From Micromonospora chersina (GTDB lineage: Bacteria > Actinomycetota > Actinomycetes > Mycobacteriales > Micromonosporaceae), in contig NZ_FMIB01000002.1 in NCBI RefSeq assembly GCF_900091475.1, forward strand, positions 5,518,001-5,582,000: a stretch of DNA of 64,000 nucleotides, written 5' to 3'. Position 1 is the first letter of the stretch. Every line of letters starts with the position of its first letter. Shown piece by piece: positions 43,291 through 51,609 of this stretch. A program made the translations under genes and the position numbers. The notes beneath the pieces are model-generated. The model did no database searches, was not told the origin of the DNA, and saw only the letters and a program-made list of their open reading frames with translations.

Positions 43291-44439
43291 ATGTCGAGCA
43301 GCAGGGGCGGGCGCCGCCGGTCGAAGGATCTGGTCGCGCGGGCGGCCGAGGAGATGACGGCCGGACCGGAGCGTCCGGACGCCGCGGCGGACCCGGATCC
43401 GGTACGCGGCGGCGAGCCGGTTCCCCCGGCCGCCGGCGCCGCCCGGTCCGGCCCTCTCACCCTGCTCGTGCCCGCCGGCATCGTCGCCCTGGTGGCGCTG
43501 CGCGTCGTGTTCGGCGACGACCTGCGGGCCCGGATCGACGAGAGCGCCTGTGCCTGGACCGGCTGCACCGGCACCGGCATGGCCGTCGTCGGCTGGCTGG
43601 TGATCATCCTCCCGGTCGTGTGGGCGGTGGTGGCCGTCGTGCTGTGGTCGCGGCTCAGCGTGCCGGCCCGGGGCGCCGCCGTGCTGGTCGGGCTGGCGTT
43701 CCTGCTGGTGGCCTGGGTGCACGTGCCCGGCCGCCGCTCCTCCCTGTACCTCCTCCTCGACGGTCCGGCCGCCGGGGCGACGGCCACCGGGATCCGCTGG
43801 GGCGGAGTCGGCGCCGGGCTGGCCGTGGTCGCCGTCATCGCCCTGACCGTCCGGGCGGAGGCCCGCCCGCGGGCGGGCCGCGGCCCCATCGGGCCGGCCC
43901 TCGTGGCGGCGGCCCTGCTCGGCACCCTCGCCGTGGCGGTGGCCCGGGCCGAGGCGGCGCCGGTGACGGTGGCCGAGGCGATGCCGGAGCGGACCTTCCG
44001 GGCGGCCGGGGACACCCTGCGCCGGACCGGCGGGACGGACCTGCGCGGCTGCGCCGGGGTGCTCGCGGGCGACGCGCTGGACGGCTGCGTACGCACGGTC
44101 CGGGTCAGCTACACCACCGACGACAGCGACGCGGTCGTCCACCTGGCGGCGGTGCTCTACCCCAGCGAGCGGGCGGCCCGGGACCGGCGTGGCCGGCTCC
44201 CCCGCGGCACCGCCCAGCTCGGGACACCCGGTGGCGAGACCATCACGGTGAACTCCACGACCGGGAGCTGGGTGCTGCTGAGCAGCGTCGGGCACGCCGA
44301 CGGGCGGAGCATCGCCGAGGCCGACCGGGGCTACCTGCTCTGGGCGGCGAAGCAGGTGGCGTACCGGTTCATCGGGCGGCAGGTGGGTCTGCTGGCCGCC
44401 CCCTCGGCCGCGGACGGCATCGGCCCCCGTACGCCCTGA
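43291..44439 (+). CDS. Large membrane protein of unknown function
   Basis: A 382-residue protein starting at ATG 43291. After a charged, disordered N-terminus there are five or six hydrophobic segments (about residues 55-220) and then an extracytoplasmic C-terminal domain of about 150 residues with Cys pair GCAGVLAGDALDGCVRTVRV and YSSVGHADGR-like features. I do not recognise a family. It could be a surface-exposed sensor or transport accessory. No clear operon partner. Confidence 0.6.
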   Translation: MSSSRGGRRRSKDLVARAAEEMTAGPERPDAAADPDPVRGGEPVPPAAGAARSGPLTLLVPAGIVALVALRVVFGDDLRARIDESACAWTGCTGTGMAVVGWLVIILPVVWAVVAVVLWSRLSVPARGAAVLVGLAFLLVAWVHVPGRRSSLYLLLDGPAAGATATGIRWGGVGAGLAVVAVIALTVRAEARPRAGRGPIGPALVAAALLGTLAVAVARAEAAPVTVAEAMPERTFRAAGDTLRRTGGTDLRGCAGVLAGDALDGCVRTVRVSYTTDDSDAVVHLAAVLYPSERAARDRRGRLPRGTAQLGTPGGETITVNSTTGSWVLLSSVGHADGRSIAEADRGYLLWAAKQVAYRFIGRQVGLLAAPSAADGIGPRTP

Positions 44440-44537
44440 CGGCCCGCGCGGTCACGTTCCGTCGGATCGCGCCGCCGCGCGGTAGCGGTGTGACATCCCG
44501 CGGGGGACGAGCGCTGAGGGGCACGGAACGACGGCAC

Positions 44538-44561
44538 GGAACCCGTGACCAGCGCGTTCGT
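44538..44561 (+). promoter_or_regulatory. Possible ECF-sigma promoter
   Basis: GGAAC at 44538-44542 and CGT at 44559-44561 are 16 bases apart, the layout of SigE-type ECF promoters. It lies about 160 bases upstream of the secreted protein gene at 44721. Weak motifs such as these arise by chance in GC-rich DNA. Confidence 0.3.
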
Positions 44562-44720
44562 GGCGTAGCCGACCGGTCACCCGGTGGCGCCGCCCGAGGC
44601 GTCGGCGGTCACCCGTGCCGCGGTCCCGCCTCCCGGCGTGCGCGCCGGGAAGCGCGCTGTTCCGGAGGCACGCCGAGCGGCAGGTCCGTGTTCACACCCC
44701 CCCACAACGGAGCCGTACCG

Positions 44721-45218
44721 ATGTCACAGTTCGTCCTCGCGAAACTGCTCACCCTCAAGGCCGGAGCGGTGGTCCTCGCCGTCACCGCCGGCGGTGGCGT
44801 CGCCCTCGCCGCAGCCACCGGCACCCTGCCCGGTCCGCTCGCCGACCGGCCCGCGAAGCCGTCGGCGCACGCCACCGGCACGCCGTCCCCGACGGACGGC
44901 AAGGGCAAGGGCCCGGCCGACGCCAAGGGCAGCCCGTCGCCGAACCTGGTCGGCCTCTGCCGGGCGTACCGGGCGGGCGCGGGCGACAACCCGGGCAAGG
45001 CGCTGGAGAACCCGGCGTTCCGCGCGCTGGTGACCACCGCGGGCGACAAGGAGAAGGTGGCGGCGTACTGCGACACGCTGCTCGCCGCCGAGAAGGGCCG
45101 GCCCGCGCGGCCGACCGTCACCCCCAGCCACCCGGCCGGCCGGCCGGACAGCCGGCCGACGGTCACCCCGACCGAGCGGCCCGGCGGCAACAAGCCCACC
45201 GCCCGGCCCACCCACTGA
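44721..45218 (+). CDS. Small secreted or anchored protein, Pro/Thr-rich
   Basis: A 165-residue protein. Residues 10-32 form a hydrophobic signal or anchor (LTLKAGAVVLAVTAGGGVAL). The middle has a compact segment LCRAYRAGAGDNPGKALENP...YCDTLLAAEKG with two Cys residues, and the C-terminus is a disordered Pro/Thr tail. Similar proteins in actinomycetes lie next to ECF sigma-factor genes, though none is seen here. ATG 44721 is the start. Function unknown. Confidence 0.65.
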   Translation: MSQFVLAKLLTLKAGAVVLAVTAGGGVALAAATGTLPGPLADRPAKPSAHATGTPSPTDGKGKGPADAKGSPSPNLVGLCRAYRAGAGDNPGKALENPAFRALVTTAGDKEKVAAYCDTLLAAEKGRPARPTVTPSHPAGRPDSRPTVTPTERPGGNKPTARPTH

Positions 45219-45388
45219 CCTCCGGCGCCGGGCGGGTCACTTCACCCCCCCACCCGCCCGGCGTCGGTACCGCGGTTCGCCCGGACGACCTTCCCCCCCG
45301 GTCCTCCGTGCGATCTCGCGAACCCGCGCCCGATCCGGCGCGGCGAGGCGGCGGCCGGCCCCCCGGCCGCCGCCTCACCCATGTCCGC

Positions 45389-46219
45389 CTACCGATCGCG
45401 GAGCCACTCCAACGCCGACCCGGCGTGGCGCAGCACCGAGATGTGCCCGTCCTCCGGGTAGCGGCGCAGCTCGGCGGCGGGACAGCGACCCGCCAGCCAC
45501 GCGGCGTGGGCCACCGGGGCGATCCCGTCCCGCTCGCCGTGCAGCAGCAGCACCGGCGACGTCACCCCGGCGGGGTCGAAGCCCCACGGGTGCACGTACG
45601 CCAGGTCGTCGTCGATCAGCCCGCCCGGACCGCCCCGGACGGCCGGACCCACCACACCGTCGAACCAGGACCAGTCGCCGTGCAGCGCGGCCAGGTCGGC
45701 CGGGGTGAACTCCGGGTCGTACGCGGCGCCCGACGCCTCGTGCGCCTCCTTGGCCGCCCGTCCCGCGACGGCCGCCCGCAGCGAGGCCACCCCGGCCGGC
45801 ACCATGCCGGCGAACCAGTCCAGCCCGGCCGCGCCGTACGGGGCCAGGCCGGCGCCGACCACCACCGCGACCACCCGGCCCGGCAGGAGCGCGCCGCAGG
45901 CCAGGGCGTGCGGACCGCCGCCGGAGTGGCCCATCACCGCGAACCGGTCGAGGTCCAGCGCGTCGGCCACCGCCGCGACGTCGGCAGCGGCGGAGGCGAT
46001 GTCGCGCCCCGGCAGCGGCGTCGAACCGCCGTAGCCCGGACGGTCGTGGGAGACCCAGCGGAGGCCGAGCCGGTCGGCCGCGGCGAACAGCGGCGCGGGT
46101 GGCGCGCCGATGTTCGGCGTGCCGTGGTGCCAGAAGACGGCGAGCCGGTCCCGCCCGCCGGTGTCGTAGACGTGCAGGGTGCGGCCGTCGCCCAGGCGGA
46201 GGTCCGTCTCGGTCACCAT
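45389..46219 (-). CDS. Alpha/beta hydrolase
   Basis: A 276-residue alpha/beta hydrolase fold protein. The oxyanion strand FWHHGTPNIG lies near residues 29-38, the nucleophile elbow GHSGGGP near 95-101, the Asp in LLHGERDGIAP near 229 and the His in EDGHISVL near 259. ATG 46219 is chosen by homology of the MVTETDLRLGDGR start; no strong ribosome site. Substrate unknown. It is divergent from a methyltransferase gene across 63 bases. Confidence 0.87.
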   Translation of the reverse strand: MVTETDLRLGDGRTLHVYDTGGRDRLAVFWHHGTPNIGAPPAPLFAAADRLGLRWVSHDRPGYGGSTPLPGRDIASAAADVAAVADALDLDRFAVMGHSGGGPHALACGALLPGRVVAVVVGAGLAPYGAAGLDWFAGMVPAGVASLRAAVAGRAAKEAHEASGAAYDPEFTPADLAALHGDWSWFDGVVGPAVRGGPGGLIDDDLAYVHPWGFDPAGVTSPVLLLHGERDGIAPVAHAAWLAGRCPAAELRRYPEDGHISVLRHAGSALEWLRDR

Positions 46220-46282
46220 GGGCGGAGGGTACGTCGGCCCCGCGCCCGCCGCCGCCCGGCGTTTCGCCGGTACGGTCGGGCC

Positions 46283-46927
46283 GTGACCGAGCCCGCGCAC
46301 CTGACCGAGACCCGGGGGGCGTACGACACCGTCGCCGTCGACTACGCCGCGCTGGTCCCCGCCAGACTGTCCGAGCTGCCGCTGGACCGGGCGCTGCTCG
46401 GCGCCTTCGCCGAACGGGCCCGCGCCGCCGGCGGGCCGGTGGCCGACCTCGGCTGCGGCCCCGGCCACGTCACCGCCCACCTGTCGAACCTGGGCGTCGA
46501 CGCGTTCGGCGTCGACCTGTCACCACGGATGGTCGCGCTGGCCCGACAGGCGTACCCGGAACTGCGCTTCGAGGTCGGCTCGATGACCGCGCTGGACCTG
46601 CCCGACGGGCGGCTCGGCGGGGTGCTCAGCTGGTGGTCCATCGTGCACACGCCGCGCGAGCTGCTGCCCCGGGTGTTCGCCGAGTTCCACCGGGTGCTCG
46701 CCCCCGGCGGCCACGCGCTGCTCGGCTTCCACGGCGGCGACGACGAGCACGTCCGCCGCGACCGGGCCTACGGCCACCCGGTGCCGCTCGACGTGCACTT
46801 CGCCCGGCCGGAGGGGATCGCCGCGCTGCTCGCGGCGGCGGGTCTCCCCGTGACCGCCACCATGTGGCAGGCGCCGGGGGAGGGGCAGCGCCACCCGGCG
46901 GCGTACCTGTTCGCCCGCAAGCCCTGA
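46283..46927 (+). CDS. Class I SAM-dependent methyltransferase
   Basis: A 214-residue methyltransferase starting at GTG 46283. Motif I is VADLGCGPGHVTAHLSNLG near residues 54-72, followed by FGVDLSPRMVALARQAYPEL and the loop MTALDLPDGRLGGVLSWWSIVH. The later strand is HRVLAPGGHALLGFHGG. Substrate unknown; it resembles small-molecule methylases rather than rRNA enzymes. Confidence 0.87.
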   Translation: MTEPAHLTETRGAYDTVAVDYAALVPARLSELPLDRALLGAFAERARAAGGPVADLGCGPGHVTAHLSNLGVDAFGVDLSPRMVALARQAYPELRFEVGSMTALDLPDGRLGGVLSWWSIVHTPRELLPRVFAEFHRVLAPGGHALLGFHGGDDEHVRRDRAYGHPVPLDVHFARPEGIAALLAAAGLPVTATMWQAPGEGQRHPAAYLFARKP

Positions 46928-47039
46928 GTGTGGCCCACGTCACAGACTCAGTCCGGCCGGCCTGTCGAATCGGCTGATCCCTGGCCGTCGGCAGGGTGGA
47001 AGCCGGCGCGGAGCCGGTCCCGGAGAAGGAGGCACCATC

Positions 47040-47648
47040 ATGCGGCTCACCATCACCACCTTCCTGACCCTCGACGGCGTCATGCAGGCCCCCGGCGGCC
47101 GGGAAGAGGACCGCACCGGCGGCTTCGACCTGGGCGGCTGGCTGCCGCCGCACTTCGACGAGACCGTCGGCGGGTGGATGGGCGAGACCTTCGAGCGGGC
47201 CGAGGCCCTCCTGCTCGGCCGCCGCACCTACGACATCATGGCCGCCTACTGGCCGCACGTGACCGACCCGGCAGAGGGCGGCCCGGACAACCCGCTCAAC
47301 CGGCTGCCGAAGTACGTCGCCACCACCCGCGACGACGAGCTGACCTGGGCGGGTTCGCACCGCCTCGACGGCGACCTCGCCGCCGCGATCACCGACCTGA
47401 AGAACCGCCCCGGCGGCGAACTCCAGGTGCACGGCAGCGGCGCGCTCGCCCGGTGGCTGATGCGGGAGGGGCTCATCGACACGTACCAGCTTCTGGTGTT
47501 CCCGGTGGTGCTGGGACGCGGACAGCGACTCTTCGCCGACGGCGTGCCCCCGACCGGCCTGCGGCTGACCGGCACCCGCACCGCCGGCACCGGGGTGACC
47601 ATGCTGACCTACGACAGCGCGGGCACGCCGACCTTCGGCGCCGTCTGA
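47040..47648 (+). CDS. Dihydrofolate reductase / RibD C-terminal family protein
   Basis: A 202-residue protein of the RibD-C/DHFR-like superfamily: MRLTITTFLTLDGVMQAPGG at the start, LLLGRRTYDIMAAYWPH near residues 60-76, GGELQVHGSGALARWLMREGLID near 122, and VFPVVLGRGQRLF near 152. Such proteins (YyaP/YwjB-like) bind NADPH; true folate reductase activity is not implied. ATG 47040 follows AAGGAGGCACC. It seems to be monocistronic. Confidence 0.9.
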   Translation: MRLTITTFLTLDGVMQAPGGREEDRTGGFDLGGWLPPHFDETVGGWMGETFERAEALLLGRRTYDIMAAYWPHVTDPAEGGPDNPLNRLPKYVATTRDDELTWAGSHRLDGDLAAAITDLKNRPGGELQVHGSGALARWLMREGLIDTYQLLVFPVVLGRGQRLFADGVPPTGLRLTGTRTAGTGVTMLTYDSAGTPTFGAV

Positions 47649-47845
47649 CGGCGCTCCCGTGTGGAGAGACCGTCGACCGGCATCGCCGCGGGCGAGGGTC
47701 AGCCAGCTACGTCATGCCGTGTGGGGCCCTCCACCCGGTCGGCTCGGGCTGAGCTTCGTGACCGCCGCCGAACACAACGCGAGGGGGAAGCGCGTCGGCC
47801 CACCGGAGGCCTACAGTGATCCACCCGGTGAGGCAGGGAGTGCCC

Positions 47846-48241
47846 ATGAGTGACTTCTTCTGGCGTGACGCGTTCCGGCTCGTGCTGCCCTCGATGCCGG
47901 AGGCGGTCATGTTCGTGGCGGGCCTGCTCGTCACGATCGCCTTCCGGCGACGCCTCGGTGCGGCCGCCTCCACCGCCGTCATCGGCTTCGCTTTCCTCGC
48001 TCTGGCCAGCCTCGCAGGCGTCGCCTGGCAGCTGTGGAGCCTGTCCCGGAGCGGCTACGGGTTCCCGATGACGGAAGCGAGCCCGAACGTGTCGCCCGCG
48101 GGACTCGAACTCACCCGGGCCATGCAGATGCCGGTCGACATCGCTCTGCTGGTCCTCGACCTGGTGGGGCTGATCTACGTGACCATCGCCGTCTTCGTGG
48201 CCCGGTCTTCCCACCCCACGCCGGTGGGACGGTCCCGATGA
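47846..48241 (+). CDS. Membrane protein of unknown function, first of a pair
   Basis: A 131-residue protein with three or four hydrophobic helices: AVMFVAGLLVTIAF near residues 20, IGFAFLALASLAGVAWQLW near 46, and MPVDIALLVLDLVGLIYVTI near 93. ATG 47846 follows GGGAG. It overlaps the next membrane-protein gene by four bases (ATGA), and the two share a layout (four helices, R-R-R-L after the first), which suggests a heteromeric pair. No family recognised. It lies in the accessory region before tRNA-Arg. Confidence 0.65.
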   Translation: MSDFFWRDAFRLVLPSMPEAVMFVAGLLVTIAFRRRLGAAASTAVIGFAFLALASLAGVAWQLWSLSRSGYGFPMTEASPNVSPAGLELTRAMQMPVDIALLVLDLVGLIYVTIAVFVARSSHPTPVGRSR

Positions 48242-48606
48242 ACGACAACCTTGTCCTCTACCTGCATCTCGCGCCCGCCGCATGCGTCTCCGTGATCGGA
48301 CTGGTGTTGGCCGTCGGACTCCGGCGCCGGCTCGGCCGCGTGGCTGGCCTGGCGATCTGCGCCTTCACCGCACTGTCCGCAGCCAAGCTCGGTTCCATGA
48401 TCCTCCTCAGCTACATCCGCGATGCCCTCGCCGGCGCGACCGCCGCCGAGTTGGGGAAGATCATCGACCTCGCGGACCGTGTGCAGACGGGGTTGACCGC
48501 CACATCCGTCGTCGGCTTCGCACTGCTGCTCGCCGCCGTGTTCACCGGCCCGGGACGGACCGGCCCCCTTGCCGCCCCGCCGCCTGACTCCGCTGAGGCA
48601 CCGTGA
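48238..48606 (+). CDS. Membrane protein of unknown function, second of a pair
   Basis: A 122-residue protein with four hydrophobic helices (VLYLHLAPAACVSVIGLVLA; GLAICAFTALSAAKLGSMIL; ATSVVGFALLLAAVF) and a Pro-rich tail. ATG 48238 lies in the stop of the preceding gene. The helix-RRRLG-helix pattern near residues 28-33 mirrors its partner (RRRLGAA), so the two may be ancient duplicates. Function unknown. Confidence 0.65.
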   Translation: MNDNLVLYLHLAPAACVSVIGLVLAVGLRRRLGRVAGLAICAFTALSAAKLGSMILLSYIRDALAGATAAELGKIIDLADRVQTGLTATSVVGFALLLAAVFTGPGRTGPLAAPPPDSAEAP

Positions 48607-48728
48607 GTGATCCGGCCCCTGCCGAACTCTCGGAAAGCAGAAGGCCGTTGACGTCGGCGTCTGCGGGTGGTCTCGGCTGTACGAATGGCTGTAGCGGCAC
48701 TGGCAGGTGATCCCTATGGTTCACGATC

Positions 48729-48854
48729 ATGGATGCCACACTTGCCGCCGTTCTCTTCTACGCCCTGAGCGTCTTCGTTCTCTACTGGGTGATCCGTCTA
48801 GCGGTCCTGCACGCGATCGAAGCCGCGGACAAGCACCGTCGGGGTGGGGCTTGA
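48729..48854 (+). CDS. Single-helix mini membrane protein
   Basis: A 41-codon ORF (ATG 48729, TGA 48852-48854). It has one clear hydrophobic helix (AAVLFYALSVFVLYWVIRLA) and a basic C-terminus (ADKHRRGGA), giving a plausible N-out, C-in topology. No good ribosome site is present. Codon third positions are less GC-biased than in flanking genes, in keeping with an accessory region. It may be a real mini-protein or remnant. Confidence 0.4.
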   Translation: MDATLAAVLFYALSVFVLYWVIRLAVLHAIEAADKHRRGGA

Positions 48855-49094
48855 CGGGTTCGCAAGCCAGGCGGGCGTTCGAACCTCGGCCACCACCCGG
48901 GGGATGGGTCACGCACTGGTCCTCGTCGTCATCGAACCGCGGGCCGTGCCCACGCGGCTCAGGGGCGAGCAGCTCCGCTGCGCGGCAGCGATCACACCAC
49001 CCAAGGCGATGCCCAGCCCGTCGACGATCGTTCCAACTCAGCCAGACCAGGGGCCTCGGCGTAGCGTCCTGGCTGACGACGTGGATGGAGACTG

Positions 49095-49277
49095 GTGGGC
49101 AGACTGATCGAGCCGCTCGCTTGGTTGGCGGCAGTGTTCGCCTTCCTCCGGCTGAACCAGAGGCTGGTCAACCGCAAAGGCCTGGATCATCGGCCGTACT
49201 TCGTGCCCAGCTTGTGGGGTCCGCTCGGCACCCTGATCATCGTGCTAGCGAAGCCACGGGGCTGGAAACGCCGTTGA
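49095..49277 (+). CDS. Small membrane protein, possibly remnant
   Basis: A 60-residue ORF from GTG 49095 with GGAG five bases upstream. Residues 4-20 and 38-53 are hydrophobic (LIEPLAWLAAVFAFLRL; LWGPLGTLIIVLA) and the C-terminus is basic (KPRGWKRR). Its last 16 bases overlap the start of the recombinase remnant in another frame. It resembles small membrane proteins found on actinomycete integrative elements only in general character. Confidence 0.4.
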   Translation: MGRLIEPLAWLAAVFAFLRLNQRLVNRKGLDHRPYFVPSLWGPLGTLIIVLAKPRGWKRR

Positions 49278-49492
49278 TACCCGCCAGCGTGGCCGGCCTC
49301 GACCGGCTTCGGCCGCATGACCTGCGGCACGCGTGCGCCACGTTCCTGCTCGTCTCCGGTGCCTCACCTCGGCCGGTGACGAAGGGGCTCGGTCACAGCC
49401 AGATCGGGCTGACCATGAACACCTACGCCCATGTCCTGCCGGACATCGGGGACCGGTGGCGACTGACTGGGCTGGGAGCGGCAGACCCTTGA
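49262..49492 (+). pseudogene. C-terminal remnant of a tyrosine recombinase (integrase)
   Basis: About 77 codons in one frame ending TGA 49490-49492. The segment LRPHDLRHACATFLLVSG carries the H-x-x-R box and LGHSQIGLTMNTYAHVLP the H...Y box of phage-type integrases, so catalytic Arg, His and Tyr positions survive. The first 250 or more residues of a normal integrase, including the core-binding domain and first catalytic Arg, are missing upstream. The stub ends 16 bases from the 3' end of tRNA-Arg, which is where integrases of tRNA-targeting elements lie. Confidence 0.85.
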
Positions 49493-49508
49493 CCTGAGGT
49501 GACGGTGG

Positions 49509-49581
49509 TGCGCCCGGCAGGATTCGAACCTGCGGCCTTGGGATTAGAAGTCCCCTGCTCTATCCGCTGAGCTACGGGCGC
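49509..49581 (-). tRNA. tRNA-Arg (anticodon TCT)
   Basis: Reading the minus strand, a seven-base acceptor stem GCGCCCG pairs with CGGGCGC, followed by discriminator A. The D arm starts TAGCTCAGCGG, the anticodon loop is CTTCTAA with anticodon TCT, and the T arm has GGTTCGAATCC. It reads AGA codons, rare in this GC-rich genome. CCA is not encoded. A recombinase remnant abuts its 3' end, so it has probably served as an attachment site. Confidence 0.95.
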
Positions 49582-49749
49582 GCGTCGACGGTGTCGCGCC
49601 AAGAGGGTACCGCCGACCCCGGGCTGGCCGGGGGAACGGGTGGTCGCGGCCACGTCGCCGCTCAGCGTCCCACGGCCCGGCGGCCGCGGGCACCCCGGAT
49701 GTCCGGGTCACGGGCCACCGGCGCCGGACGGGTCAGTAACCTCGGCGTC

Positions 49750-50490
49750 GTGCTGCTCGACCCGGAAACCGAGAACGCCTGCGCCTACGAGCTGTGCCAG
49801 CTGCTCGGCCGCGCCATCCTGCCCGTGCACGGGTCCGGCGGGCCGGGCGCGCCGGCCACGACCTTCGGCACCGCCTTCTTCTACAGCGAGCTGATCGGCG
49901 CCACCGACGACGGGGAGGTGGTGCACGAGTGGCTGCTCACGGCCTCCGCGACCACCCGGGCGCCGTACGGGGAGATCGGGCTGCGGCCGAGCGTCACCGA
50001 GCCGGCGGAAGCGGCCGCGGAGCCGGTCGAGCTGCCCGACTTCGCGGACCGGTGGCTGGATCTGCCGGACATCGGCCTGGCCGCCATGCCCATCGGCGGG
50101 CTTTACGGGTACGCCGAGGACCGGGGCTGGAGCTGGCGTACCCAGCAGGTGACCGACGCGGTGGCGGCGCCGGCCGAGGCGGTCGCCAGGGTCGGCGCGG
50201 AGCCCCGGTCGGCGTTCGTGCTGGCGCTCGGCGTCGGTGACGACGGGTCGCGGCCGCTGGAGGCGGTGATCGAGCGGGTGGCGCGCCACGGCGACGAGGT
50301 GCGGGTCACCACCGAACTGCCCGTCGGGTACGCGGGCGCGCCGGTGTTCGGCGTCGAGGCCGGCCCGGAGGGCGAGGTGGCGCTGCGCTGCCTGGGCCTG
50401 CTGCTGCCGGCCACCTCCGGCGGGCACCCGGTGGCGACGTTCGACCGGATCCGGTCGGCCCTCTCCGCGGCGACCGCCGGTTACCGCTGA
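49750..50490 (+). CDS. Possible inactive trypsin-like protein
   Basis: A 246-residue protein starting at GTG 49750 (the open frame extends upstream but is not convincing there). TTFGTAFFYSE near residues 36-46 resembles the G-T-G-F-F start of bacterial trypsin-like domains, and YAGAPVFGVEAGPEG...LRCLGLLLP near 195 resembles the G-x-S-G-S-P-V-F end, but the serine position is Ala. No H-V pair is clear where the catalytic His should be. I therefore call it a possible pseudoprotease; it may be an unrelated actinobacterial family. Confidence 0.5.
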   Translation: MLLDPETENACAYELCQLLGRAILPVHGSGGPGAPATTFGTAFFYSELIGATDDGEVVHEWLLTASATTRAPYGEIGLRPSVTEPAEAAAEPVELPDFADRWLDLPDIGLAAMPIGGLYGYAEDRGWSWRTQQVTDAVAAPAEAVARVGAEPRSAFVLALGVGDDGSRPLEAVIERVARHGDEVRVTTELPVGYAGAPVFGVEAGPEGEVALRCLGLLLPATSGGHPVATFDRIRSALSAATAGYR

Positions 50491-50500
50491 CCCGTCCGGC

Positions 50501-51523
50501 TCAGCCCTCCGCGCTCGCGCCGGCCGGCTCGTCGGCCGGCCGCCGCGGCGCCGGCGCCGGTTCCGTCTCGGTCGGCCCGGTGTCGAGGAAGCCGTCCGCC
50601 CACCGGCCGACCTCCACGAACACCTTTTCGCGTACGGCGGGGCCGGAGAGCGTGAGGTCGTGGAGTCCGCCGTCGAAGCGGGCCAGGGTGACGTGCCGGC
50701 CGAGGCGGGGCGCCCAGCGCACCATGTGCTCGACGTCGAGCACCGCGTCGGCGAGGGTGGCCGAGTCATGCCACTTCGTGCCCCGGTAGCTGCGGGTGGA
50801 GCAGGCCAGCAGCACCGGCACCGGGATGTCCAGGCCGGCCCGGAGCTGACGCTGACCGGCGCGGATCGCGTTGATCCAACCGGCCCGCACCGGGAACCCG
50901 GCGAGCGGCTTCCAGGCCAGGTCGTAGCGCCACTCGCCGCGGTGGTCGGCGTGCAGGCTCTCGCCGTACACCGTGCCCAGGCCGAAGGGGAGGATGCGCT
51001 GCGGCGCCCGGCGGCCCAGCCGGGAGACGGCGGCCGCGAGGGGTCGACGGACCAGCCAGGGCGCGTTGATGTCGAAGAACGGGCTGTTGAGGAAGATGCC
51101 GTCGACCAGGTTGGCCTCGCGGCGGGCGTGCGCCCAGAGCGAGATGATCAGGCCGCCGGTGGAGTGGCCCATGGCGAGCAGGGTGTCGTGCCCCTCGTCC
51201 TCGCGGATGATCTTCGCGGCGGCGTCCAGCTCAGGGAAGTAGTCGCTCAGGTCGCGGCAGAAGTTCGGGGTCTGGTGCGGTTGCAGGCTGCGGCCGTACT
51301 TGCGCAGGTCGAGCGCGTAGAAGTCCCAGCCGCGCTCGGCGAAGAAGTCGGCGACGTGGGTCTGGAAGAAGTAGTCGACGAAGCCGTGCACGTAGAGCAC
51401 GGCCCGGCCGGTCGGGCGCTCCGCCCGCCGGCGGACCAGGGTGGCGACGACCCGTCCCTCGTCGTCGGTGCCCAGGTCGATCGTCTGCCGCTCGTAGGGC
51501 GGTCCCAGCACGTCCGGTTCCAC
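50501..51523 (-). CDS. Alpha/beta hydrolase (serine aminopeptidase S33 type)
   Basis: A 340-residue hydrolase. The HG motif is VLYVHGFVDYFFQTH near residues 45-59, followed by YALDLRKYGRS, the nucleophile elbow MGHSTGG near 118-124, and the His in FDGGLHDLTLSG near 290. This matches the monoacylglycerol-lipase-like S33 group in actinobacteria. GTG 51523 is preferred (VEPDVLGPPYERQ); starts up to 51583 are open. Cytoplasmic; substrate unknown. Confidence 0.85.
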   Translation of the reverse strand: MEPDVLGPPYERQTIDLGTDDEGRVVATLVRRRAERPTGRAVLYVHGFVDYFFQTHVADFFAERGWDFYALDLRKYGRSLQPHQTPNFCRDLSDYFPELDAAAKIIREDEGHDTLLAMGHSTGGLIISLWAHARREANLVDGIFLNSPFFDINAPWLVRRPLAAAVSRLGRRAPQRILPFGLGTVYGESLHADHRGEWRYDLAWKPLAGFPVRAGWINAIRAGQRQLRAGLDIPVPVLLACSTRSYRGTKWHDSATLADAVLDVEHMVRWAPRLGRHVTLARFDGGLHDLTLSGPAVREKVFVEVGRWADGFLDTGPTETEPAPAPRRPADEPAGASAEG

Positions 51524-51609
51524 GACCGCGACGGTACGCCGCAACGCTACCCGGCGGTAGCCCCCGCCCCCGCCCGCCGGCACCGGGCGCGGGCGGAGGC
51601 GGGGTGATC

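Noticed and set aside
48707..49261. Full-length integrase reading from 48707 to 49492
   Set aside because: Only the last 77 codons resemble a recombinase. The upstream part has no core-binding domain or first catalytic Arg, so only a remnant is annotated.
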